Origin: Desulfofustis sp964433645
GTDB lineage: Bacteria; Desulfobacterota; Desulfobulbia; Desulfobulbales; Desulfocapsaceae
Length of the DNA: 20,498 bases
Direction of reading: 5' to 3'
NCBI GenBank assembly: GCA_964433645.1
Contig: CAYSSK010000071.1
Coordinates: 1-20,498, forward strand
Below are positions 1 to 6,807 of this stretch, piece after piece; within the stretch, counting starts at the first letter, position 1, and each line of letters starts with the position of its first letter. Made by a program: the position numbers and the translations under genes. Under the pieces are notes generated by a model that did not search any database, was not told where the DNA came from, and saw only the letters and a list, made by a program, of their open reading frames with translations.

Positions 1-657
1 GGCGAATGCGAGATCTTCATGCCCGAAGAATTTGCCGCCGAGGTCATGAAGTATATCGGCAAATGGAAATCGACGAAACGCTATGTCAATGCGATCAACC
101 GGGCGCATCAGAACGGCTATACCGAGCCGATTGCCGGTACCCTGCTCTCCCATGACCTGCCGCCGCAGTTTTATTACCTGGCCCTGCAGGAGAGCAATTT
201 CGATGTCAATGCCTGCGGCCCGAAAACCAGATGGGGCATCGCCAAGGGGATGTGGCAGTTCATTCCGTCCACCGCCACCTATTACGGGCTTGCCACCGGG
301 CCGCTGGCCGCGCATCGCCAGCCGGATCCACAGGATGAGAGGCATCATTTCGTCAAATCTACCCGGGCGGCGGCGCGTTATCTTCGTCACATCTATGATA
401 CCGACGCCCAGGCCTCGGGCCTGCTGGTGATCGCTTCCTACAATTGGGGGGAAACGCGGGTGAACCGCTTGATCAACGAGATGCCGCTCAATCCCAAGGA
501 TCGGAATTTCTGGCAGTTTCTCAAGACCTATCGGGATAAGATTCCGCAGGAGACCTACGATTATGTCTTTTATATCTTTTCGGCGGCGGTTATCGGGGAG
601 AACCCCCGATTGTTCGGTTTTGATCTGGATAACCCGCTTGGGTTCGTCGAATCCTGA
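1..657 (+). CDS. Lytic transglycosylase (SLT domain), 5' end outside the window
   Basis: This is probably a periplasmic murein lytic transglycosylase that cleaves peptidoglycan glycan strands. The reading frame is open to the first base (GECEIF precedes the first ATG at 19), so I treat the gene as partial, with its signal peptide and start lost to the left. Counting from the ATG at 19, the SLT signature is clear: LALQESNFD carries the likely catalytic Glu58, GMWQFIPSTATYYGL (residues 77-91) is the GLWQFMP-type motif, and ASYNWGETRV (139-148) is the A-YN-G block. It is followed after 27 nt by the next forward gene, so they are probably co-transcribed. T6SS loci often carry a dedicated cell-wall hydrolase to let the apparatus cross the wall. 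The FHA, kinase and sheath-like genes nearby make that role plausible here, but this is inference. The family call is firm and the exact role is not. Confidence 0.85.
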   Translation, partial: GECEIFMPEEFAAEVMKYIGKWKSTKRYVNAINRAHQNGYTEPIAGTLLSHDLPPQFYYLALQESNFDVNACGPKTRWGIAKGMWQFIPSTATYYGLATGPLAAHRQPDPQDERHHFVKSTRAAARYLRHIYDTDAQASGLLVIASYNWGETRVNRLINEMPLNPKDRNFWQFLKTYRDKIPQETYDYVFYIFSAAVIGENPRLFGFDLDNPLGFVES

Positions 658-684
658 AGGTTACCGGTTTATCACGGTGCTGAC

Positions 685-1464
685 ATGAAGAAAAAATTCT
701 GGCTCACATCACTGGCAGGGTCATCGGAAGCGGTGCAGCGGATCATGGCTTCACTGAAGGGATACGGCCTTGAGGGGGACGGCCACTTCTGGGAAGACGA
801 TCTCGATAAAATGGCCTGGTCCGCCCCGCGCAAGGAATTACTGGAGCCGGAAGTGAGCCTCTGGCTGATCCATGGTTCTGCCGAGATGTTCAGCCGGCCG
901 TCCGTGCGTTATGGGTTGTCGCTGCTTGCCTTGTGCATCCAGGCGGTCAAGGGAGTCGATTTCCCGATCATCATCCTGCAGGAGGGGCAAGAAGGCCTTG
1001 CCGCGGCCTCGTTGCCCACAGCGCTGAAGGGCTGTGCGGTGTTGCCGGCGGCCGGCGGGGCCTACGGCGCCAAGGTGGTGGCCGGTGTGCACCGAGCATC
1101 GGGAAAGCTCTTTCCACCGTATCGCCTTGATGTCTATGGTGTGCCGCAGGTTGGCCAGTGGTTCGAGGTCGGCCCGCGCGAGGGCGTCTGGCAGGGGGCT
1201 ATTTTCGGTACGACGGGCAAGGGAGTGGTGCTGCATGCGGTTGGCCCGGCCGGCCGGCTGCCGGAGAAAACGGTTCTCAACTTTGCCCAGCAGGGGCTTG
1301 CGATAACGCTTGGCGAACGCGAGTTCGACGCCTGGGCGGTACAGAACCCCATCGATCGGAATACGTCGTACTTCGTCAAGGTCGATGGCGCTCCTGAAAC
1401 CGTGATGTTTTGCCCGTATAGCCAGGAAGACGAAACCCAAGCCTATATCGTGCAGTTGAGTTGA
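685..1464 (+). CDS. Hypothetical protein, 259 aa, in the T6SS-like cluster
   Basis: I do not recognise this protein. It has no signal peptide and no convincing membrane segment, so it is probably cytoplasmic. The N-terminal half looks like an alternating alpha/beta fold: hydrophobic strands around residues 58-63 (VSLWLI) and 93-98 (FPIIIL) are separated by helices. The C-terminal half is richer in beta-strand and glycine. It starts at the ATG at 685 with only a weak ribosome site. It lies 27 nt after the lytic transglycosylase and 47 nt before the next forward gene, which suggests one transcript of three genes. The neighbours (cell-wall hydrolase, FHA protein, TssB/TssC-like protein) suggest an accessory role in a contractile or T6SS-like apparatus, but nothing in the sequence itself shows a function. 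Confidence 0.75.
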   Translation: MKKKFWLTSLAGSSEAVQRIMASLKGYGLEGDGHFWEDDLDKMAWSAPRKELLEPEVSLWLIHGSAEMFSRPSVRYGLSLLALCIQAVKGVDFPIIILQEGQEGLAAASLPTALKGCAVLPAAGGAYGAKVVAGVHRASGKLFPPYRLDVYGVPQVGQWFEVGPREGVWQGAIFGTTGKGVVLHAVGPAGRLPEKTVLNFAQQGLAITLGEREFDAWAVQNPIDRNTSYFVKVDGAPETVMFCPYSQEDETQAYIVQLS

Positions 1465-1511
1465 TAACCCCATTACCCGTGAGTCACCTTACAGAACCCA
1501 GAGGAACCAAC

Positions 1512-2282
1512 ATGGTACAACCGAGCATCCCCCGCAAGGATCTTGATAATCAGGAGTTTTTAAAATTGCGCCAGGCGACGGCCAAAATAGCCGCGGAACT
1601 GGAAAACCGGCTGAGTCGGCATCTGACCACGTTGCGTCCGCTGTTCGTGCCGCGCAAAATGCTCGGAACCTATGTAAAAAGTTCGTCGGTTGAAGAGATC
1701 AACGGTTCGGATCGAGCCTTTGCCGAATTGCAGGAACGCTACGGCGCCATCTGTGAGAATCCGTTTCAGCTCCCGAAAAAATTGATGACGCCGCTGCCGG
1801 CCATGGGCAACATTATCGACTGTACACCGCTCGAATATACGCTTGAAATCGGGGATGAGCCGGATCAGAGGGTGACCATCACCTCGCCGACCAGGTTCCT
1901 GCTCTGTTACCAGAGCGAATGTCCGCTCAAGCGACTGCAGAACATGGTCGAAGGGCGGGAGGCCAGGCAGCCCGAGGAGATGCGGCAAGCGCTGCTCTGT
2001 CATCTTACCCTGGTTCTTTTCTTCAATAATTTTCCGACACTGATGACGCTGCTGGAAGATCTCCGCTACCGCATCGAGGTTATAACCGTGCCGCGGTTCG
2101 GCAACCTTCCCGCGGTGCAGGTGACCACGCCGCTGGACACCTTTCTGCCCAATGATCGCTTTATCCAGGAGGTAACGCAATTATCCGGCATACCGGCGTT
2201 CCAGGAGATCATCGATCTTGACGGGCTGGACAACTTGTCCGATCCATTGGAGGATGCCCTCAAGGCGCTGGTCCCGAGCTGA
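1512..2282 (+). CDS. Hypothetical protein, 256 aa, in the T6SS-like cluster
   Basis: I do not recognise this protein. I chose the ATG at 1512 because AGAGGA lies about 6 nt upstream; a TTG at 1461 would overlap the previous stop and add 17 unlikely residues. There is no signal peptide. The N-terminus (about 20-45) is predicted helical, and a hydrophobic helical stretch CHLTLVLFFNNFPTLMTLL sits around residues 160-180. The C-terminus is rich in Leu, Asp and Pro. It is the last gene of the forward trio and ends 28 nt before the end of the convergent sheath-like gene, with no clear hairpin between them. A structural or chaperone role in the neighbouring T6SS-like machinery is possible by context only. 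Confidence 0.75.
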   Translation: MVQPSIPRKDLDNQEFLKLRQATAKIAAELENRLSRHLTTLRPLFVPRKMLGTYVKSSSVEEINGSDRAFAELQERYGAICENPFQLPKKLMTPLPAMGNIIDCTPLEYTLEIGDEPDQRVTITSPTRFLLCYQSECPLKRLQNMVEGREARQPEEMRQALLCHLTLVLFFNNFPTLMTLLEDLRYRIEVITVPRFGNLPAVQVTTPLDTFLPNDRFIQEVTQLSGIPAFQEIIDLDGLDNLSDPLEDALKALVPS

Positions 2283-2310
2283 GCAAACCCGCCGTTGTCG
2301 GAGCCTGTGA

Positions 2311-3888
2311 TCACCAGAGAATCTGCAGTTCAATAACGTCTTTCGGGCCGACGATTGACCCTGCCGGCCGCCAGCTGACATGGAGTGGCGTTCCCTTTCC
2401 GGATGGGCCGTTTTCGGTGTTGACGGCAACGGTGCCGGGATCGGACCGGCACCGCTCGGCCAGCAGCAGGTGGAGGTCGTCGCTTATCGCTGCAGCCAGT
2501 TGCTCCCCGTCTGCATGGTAATCGCGTTGATCTTGCAGGGTGAGCAGGCAGTGCACCAGCAGGCTGAGCATGAACTGGAAGCTGGCGCTTGCACCACGGG
2601 CCAGCATCCGGTCGTCGGCCATGAACGCGCTGCCTTGCCGCACCAGGGGAACGAGCGGGACGATGCCGCAGCTCAGCAGCTGTTCGACACGATGTTCCGG
2701 GAAAACGGTTTCACAGCCGGCGGGCGGTTCTGAACCGGGGGCAATTCGGGCCAGGTTTGTCAGTTGATTGTGACGCTGCTGCGCCATGCCGGTGGGCATG
2801 CCGCTGGCGGCGATGCGCTGGGCAATCAATGCGGCGACGCCCCACACCGGGGCGATCCAGGGGAGCGCGGTGGCAGATGAACCGTTGACTTCGTCGAAGC
2901 CGCTGACCAGTGTTCTGCCGAGGAGTCGATTGCAGCAGAGGCACAGCCAGGCAGCGGTCGGGGATTTGCGCAACGTGCGGAAGACCGCATAGGCCGGGTC
3001 ATCGAGATAATGGGGCAGAAAGGGTCGACGGTCCAGCTGTTGCCAGTCGGCACACTGGAAAAATGTTGGAGTGATCCAGGCAACGGCCGGGGTCATCAGG
3101 GTGTCGGCGCAGCGGGCGAGTTCGCCGAGCAACTCCATGGATCGGGAGGAGTTGTCAAACGGGAGGTCGAAGAGCAGCAGGGAAGGCGGTCGGTCCACAA
3201 GGTTATCTCGCTGCCGGGCCAGGGATTGCTGCAGGTTGCTCTCGTTTACCGGGATGAGCGAGAGCCGGACAGCGTCGCCGGCGCCGATATGCTCTTCGAG
3301 AAAGTGCAGGCCGAGCCAAGCAGCTTCAAGCGATCGAAAGCGGCGGTCGCGGGCGATTCGTTTGGCGATGGTGAGCGCCAGGTTTTCGTAGAAGGCCCCG
3401 GCGTCGGGGTCTCCAGGCGTATCGGGCTGCCGTTCAGGGATATCGACCATGCCCAGCAGGTTGTCGAGCGGTCCCGGACCGGGAGTGGCCGGCGGCGGGC
3501 GATGAACGGACGCGGCCTGCTCCGCGAGCGGTGTGCGGGGGAGATGAGGTCGGCGGTCAAAATAGTGCTGGCGATCACTGTCTGGCAGGTGTTGCGCTGC
3601 TGCCTCACGAAGATAGGCGGCCGCAGCCAGCAGGTCCTGCAGATACGGCTGCGAGTTGAGCAATCCGGGTGGAGTGAAATCGGCAAGGCGTTCGAATCCG
3701 AGCGACAGGCCGCCTTCCGGGCAGAGATGCTCAGGCATGTCGACAAACAGCGTCGGCCTGATTGTCGCCAGGGCGTGGTCGAGCTCACCGATTATCGCCT
3801 GGACCGGTGCGCCCTGCCAGGGGGAGGCAGCCTCTCCGGCGAAACCGGCGCAGGCGGTGATGGTAAAGGGCGGCGCATGCAGCGTCAT
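2311..3888 (-). CDS. Single-chain TssB-TssC-like contractile sheath protein
   Basis: TssB and TssC are normally two separate subunits that build the contractile T6SS sheath in the cytoplasm. Here residues about 5-100 resemble TssB: a strand-rich start, then GLSLGFERLADFTPPGLL (60-77), which matches the 'L.F..m.DF.P' block, then a helix QPYLQDLLAAAAYLREA. A Pro-rich linker covers about 110-160. Residues about 165-525 follow TssC block by block: FRSLEAAWLGLHFLEE (184-199), a WITPTFF strand (271-277), FRTLRKSP (303-310), LVSGFDEVNG (327-336), SCGIVPLVPLVRQGSAFM (406-423) and a final strand VIELQILW. I set the start at 3888 because GGAGG lies 8 nt upstream; an in-frame extension to 3990 has no such support. 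At 525 aa it is shorter than a separate TssB plus TssC (roughly 650 aa together). It lies downstream of the FHA gene on the same strand. It could be a divergent sheath or a non-assembling regulator. Confidence 0.75.
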   Translation of the reverse strand: MTLHAPPFTITACAGFAGEAASPWQGAPVQAIIGELDHALATIRPTLFVDMPEHLCPEGGLSLGFERLADFTPPGLLNSQPYLQDLLAAAAYLREAAAQHLPDSDRQHYFDRRPHLPRTPLAEQAASVHRPPPATPGPGPLDNLLGMVDIPERQPDTPGDPDAGAFYENLALTIAKRIARDRRFRSLEAAWLGLHFLEEHIGAGDAVRLSLIPVNESNLQQSLARQRDNLVDRPPSLLLFDLPFDNSSRSMELLGELARCADTLMTPAVAWITPTFFQCADWQQLDRRPFLPHYLDDPAYAVFRTLRKSPTAAWLCLCCNRLLGRTLVSGFDEVNGSSATALPWIAPVWGVAALIAQRIAASGMPTGMAQQRHNQLTNLARIAPGSEPPAGCETVFPEHRVEQLLSCGIVPLVPLVRQGSAFMADDRMLARGASASFQFMLSLLVHCLLTLQDQRDYHADGEQLAAAISDDLHLLLAERCRSDPGTVAVNTENGPSGKGTPLHVSWRPAGSIVGPKDVIELQILW

Positions 3889-4029
3889 GTTCGATTCCTC
3901 CAGGCTGCGGGTAGTGGTGGGCGGACTGCCGGTTATCTTCGCCGAATTGTCTCGATTCTGCAGCTGCGGTGGTTCGTGCGCCTGCTTCACTGCGATTGCG
4001 GGGATGCAGGAGAAGCCAGGGCGGGTGTG

Positions 4030-4974
4030 CTATTTTTTTCCAAAGGACCAGAAGCCCTTCTTTTTCACATTGCCCCCGTCGGCCGGCGATGCGCCGGCGG
4101 AGTCGTGTCCCGGACTGTCGGCAACGCAGTTCTCAATCTCTGCCAGACGTCCGGCACCGATGAACTGGAACATCGGTCCCTGGCCGGACAAGGAAATGCA
4201 GGTATCGGGAGGCATGGCCGCGCCATCGTTAACCGGGGTGCCGTTGATGGCGACCAGGCCGCGGCCGGTCAGGTCCTTGATATAATACTGCTGCCCGGCA
4301 TAATAGATCTGAGCATGGTGGCTCAGGACCGCCCGGTGAGCGATAACGAAATCGCAATCGGCACCGCTGCCCAGGGTAATCGGCAGCGTGTTGTAACTCT
4401 TGATCATGGCCCCGAACTGAATGACGAAAGGCTGGCGTGCTGACGTTACACTCCGGTCTTCCGCCGGCTCGTGGGGGTGCTTTTCGGTCGGTGGCCGGTG
4501 CGGCGGGCTGATATGATCCCGAACCGGTGGCGCCGGAGTGGCGTCATCCGTGGGGGCGGCGGTGAGGCCCCGCTCCGGTTTCGGCTGCCGCCGGGGCGGG
4601 GCTGGCGGATCTTCCAAAGCCCGGGAGGGCGGCTCTGGCACCACTTCGTCGGCCGAGATGATCGAGGTGAGGACACTGAGTTTGGGGCCGTTTTCGCCAA
4701 GGGTAAGGATGTCGCCGTTTTTGAGGAAGCTCTGCTCGATCGGCTTGCCGTTGAGCAGGGTGCCATTGGTGCTTTGATCCACGGCCTGAAAGCGGTTTCC
4801 GTCTCGGCGGAGTTCAAGATGATGCCGGGATATGCTGGTCAGCTCGCGGGGGAAGACGACCTGGCAGCCGGGATGTCTGCCGAGGGTGATGACCGGTTCG
4901 TAGAACTCCTGGATGGTGCCTTTCAGCGGTCCATCAATATGGACGATTTCAACCTTGATCGGCGGCGGTTTCAT
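4030..4974 (-). CDS. Double-FHA domain protein (Fha-like, T6SS type)
   Basis: FHA domains bind phosphothreonine, and in T6SS the Fha protein is the substrate that the PpkA-type kinase switches on. FHA1 (about 8-105) is canonical: LGRHPGCQVV with Arg33, SRHH (49-52) and DQSTNGTLLNG with Asn70. A Pro-rich linker with many charged residues follows (about 112-180). FHA2 (about 183-275) keeps the SHH motif at 218-220, but LGSGADCDF has Ser203 where the phosphate-binding Arg belongs, and the NGT-type loop is altered. This domain may therefore not bind phosphate. The tail ends in a short basic run (KKKGFWSFGKK). No membrane segment is seen. The gene is transcribed away from the PP2C-kinase operon and lies 141 nt upstream of the sheath-like gene. 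The start at 4974 has only a weak ribosome site. The product is probably the phospho-reader of the kinase at 6804. Confidence 0.88.
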   Translation of the reverse strand: MKPPPIKVEIVHIDGPLKGTIQEFYEPVITLGRHPGCQVVFPRELTSISRHHLELRRDGNRFQAVDQSTNGTLLNGKPIEQSFLKNGDILTLGENGPKLSVLTSIISADEVVPEPPSRALEDPPAPPRRQPKPERGLTAAPTDDATPAPPVRDHISPPHRPPTEKHPHEPAEDRSVTSARQPFVIQFGAMIKSYNTLPITLGSGADCDFVIAHRAVLSHHAQIYYAGQQYYIKDLTGRGLVAINGTPVNDGAAMPPDTCISLSGQGPMFQFIGAGRLAEIENCVADSPGHDSAGASPADGGNVKKKGFWSFGKK

Positions 4975-5113
4975 CGGCTCTCAATTGCTGTGGGGTTGAT
5001 TGCAGCAGGATGCGTCTTCTTTCCTATCATATCAAAATCTCGTTGATGCAACAGTTTTTTTTCGCTACTGTCAAGGTAACATACGATGTTTGTGAACATT
5101 CCGCGGAGGCCAC
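4975..5113. promoter_or_regulatory. Divergent promoter region between the FHA gene and the PP2C operon
   Basis: This 139-nt AT-richer spacer separates two divergent transcripts, so it should hold both promoters. A perfect -35 hexamer TTGACA is seen on the minus strand (5074 down to 5069), with a poor TTGCAT 17 nt further on. A TATGAT (-10-like, minus strand) lies closer to the FHA start without a good -35 partner. On the plus strand a TTGATG at 5043-5048 is followed by a weak TACTGT after 17 nt. A run of T (5055-5062) adds bend potential. No promoter can be placed with certainty. Confidence 0.35.
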
Positions 5114-5851
5114 GTGCTGAGCAAACCCCACGTATCTGCTTACGGTAGAAGCGATACCGGTTTGAAGCGTTCAGTCAACGAAGATGCCTATTTCATCGAT
5201 ACTGCTTCCGGCTGTTTTGCCGTGGCCGATGGGGTCGGCGGGGCGGCCGCCGGCGAGGTGGCCAGCGCGCTGTTCGTCTCGAGCGTTGCCACCGCTCTTA
5301 GCGGGGGGAAGCTTGCCACTGAGGATGACGCGGCAGCAGCCGTCAAAAAAAGTTTCCTGCACGCCAACGCCGCCATCTTTACCCATGCCGCACGTCATTC
5401 CGACAGTGCCGGGATGGCCTGCACCGCTGAAATTCTCGTGCTGCTGCCGCAGCGTTTTGTCCTCGGTCATGTAGGAGACAGCAGGACCTATCGTTTTCGA
5501 GACGGTGGCCTCGTCCGGTTGACCAAGGATCACTCGTTCGTTCAACAACAGCTGGATCTTGGTCGGATCAGCGAGGCCGAGGCGAAAACTCATCGCTATC
5601 GCAATGTGATCGTGCGGGCCGTTGGCTCGGAGGAGGCTCTTGACGTCGATATTATTCGAGGCGCTGCGCAATCCGGCGACATTTTTCTGCTCTGTTCGGA
5701 CGGTTTGACCGATATGGTGGCGGAGCACGACATCGCGGCGTGCCTGGCGCACGGTCAGGAGTTGCAGGATGCCGCGTCGTATCTGGTTGAACGGGCCAAT
5801 GCGGCCGGCGGCAAGGACAATATCACCGTTGTTTTAGCGTCACTGCCATGA
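5114..5851 (+). CDS. PP2C-family protein phosphatase (PppA/Stp1-like)
   Basis: This is a metal-dependent Ser/Thr phosphatase, expected to remove phosphate from targets of the kinase encoded two genes downstream. Diagnostic motifs are all present: RSVNEDAY (19-26), FAVADGVGG (35-43, metal ligand Asp39), GHVGDSRTYRFRDGGLVRLT (118-137), CSDGLTDM (194-201, Asp196) and GKDNITVV (233-240, Asp235). Its 245 aa is the normal bare catalytic-domain length; there is no signal peptide, so it is cytoplasmic. The start is GTG at 5114 with GGAGG 4 nt upstream. Its stop overlaps the protease start (ATGA), which implies translational coupling. In known T6SS loci PppA opposes PpkA. The presence of kinase, phosphatase and FHA protein together supports that role here, although the substrates are inferred. 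Confidence 0.93.
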   Translation: MLSKPHVSAYGRSDTGLKRSVNEDAYFIDTASGCFAVADGVGGAAAGEVASALFVSSVATALSGGKLATEDDAAAAVKKSFLHANAAIFTHAARHSDSAGMACTAEILVLLPQRFVLGHVGDSRTYRFRDGGLVRLTKDHSFVQQQLDLGRISEAEAKTHRYRNVIVRAVGSEEALDVDIIRGAAQSGDIFLLCSDGLTDMVAEHDIAACLAHGQELQDAASYLVERANAAGGKDNITVVLASLP

Positions 5852-6807
5852 CCACCGTGCCGCGTTTCATGGTCCCGCCGCTGATTGCTTTCTGGCTCTT
5901 TTCGTTCTCGATCACGGCAGCGGCGGTGGAAGACCCGACGGAGCGTTTTCAGCTGCCTGTTTCGGAGACCTCGTCTCTTATCCGCCAATGGCTCGAGCAG
6001 GCCGGCCTGGTCGTCGAGCAGACGGCCTTGTCGCAAGGCCGCCTGCTCATCAGTGGCACAGCGGCCGATGGTCAGCGGCCGAGCTGGCGGATCGATCTTG
6101 CTCCTGACTCGACGCTCGGGTCGGTGGCCACCGTCGTTGTGGACGGCGACGACATCGACGAGGAACGTGTCGCCGACCTGGTTCTCTATCTTCGGGAACG
6201 GGAGGGTGACGGTCGTTCGTCGGGGGCGCCCGCCTCGCAGGTTATTCCGGAGCCGGTGCTCAACCAGATAGCCAATGTGGCCTGCATTCATGTGCGGGCA
6301 AACGAGTTGTCGACGCAATTCACCGGCTTCTTCATTGATCAGGAGGGATTGGTCCTGTGCACGGCCCACGATCTGCTCGAGCACGATCAGGTCAAGATCA
6401 TGACCAACACCGGGTTGTTTTACGAGGGTGACGTCGTCAAGGCTGATTTTGAGCGTGATCTGGCCCTGATCAAAGTGGCGGCGGCTAAGGAGGAAATCGT
6501 CAGTCTGTTGGAGGGAAGGAATTTGCTCGGTATGGGGGAGACGGTGTATTCAATCGGTTGCCCGATCAATCTGCGCGGCACGATAGAGAAAGGCTTCGTC
6601 AACGGTCCACCGCGCAAGATCAATCGGATACCGCTCTGGCAGGTGCATATGAAAATTCAACCGGGCAGCAGCGGCAGTCCTGTTTTCGACAGCTCCGGGG
6701 CATTTGTCGCAGTGGTTAAGGGACGACATCGTGAGGCGCAGGAGATCGGCTTCCTTATTCCCCTCGAGGTGGTCGTCGACTTTTTGAAGGACTATTTCGC
6801 GCAATGA
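5848..6807 (+). CDS. Exported trypsin-like serine protease
   Basis: This is a chymotrypsin-fold (S1-like) protease, predicted periplasmic. A signal peptide is visible at about residues 8-26 (IAFWLFSFSITAAA). Residues 27-130 form an N-terminal domain I do not recognise. The protease domain (about 135-319) has a complete catalytic triad: His174 in CTAHDLL, Asp204 in FERDLALIKV and Ser275 in QPGSSGSPVFD. No PDZ domain follows, unlike DegP/HtrA. The start overlaps the phosphatase stop by ATGA and its stop overlaps the kinase start by ATGA, so the three are almost certainly translated together. A protease inserted between phosphatase and kinase is not part of the standard T6SS phosphorylation set. 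It may cut an envelope protein of this cluster or the periplasmic part of the kinase. That role is inference, while the fold call is firm. Confidence 0.88.
   Translation: MTTVPRFMVPPLIAFWLFSFSITAAAVEDPTERFQLPVSETSSLIRQWLEQAGLVVEQTALSQGRLLISGTAADGQRPSWRIDLAPDSTLGSVATVVVDGDDIDEERVADLVLYLREREGDGRSSGAPASQVIPEPVLNQIANVACIHVRANELSTQFTGFFIDQEGLVLCTAHDLLEHDQVKIMTNTGLFYEGDVVKADFERDLALIKVAAAKEEIVSLLEGRNLLGMGETVYSIGCPINLRGTIEKGFVNGPPRKINRIPLWQVHMKIQPGSSGSPVFDSSGAFVAVVKGRHREAQEIGFLIPLEVVVDFLKDYFAQ

Noticed and set aside
3010..4443. 477-codon open frame on the plus strand across the sheath-like and FHA genes
   Set aside because: It lies opposite two genes with clear family motifs, spans their intergenic gap and its product shows no domain; it is a GC-driven shadow.
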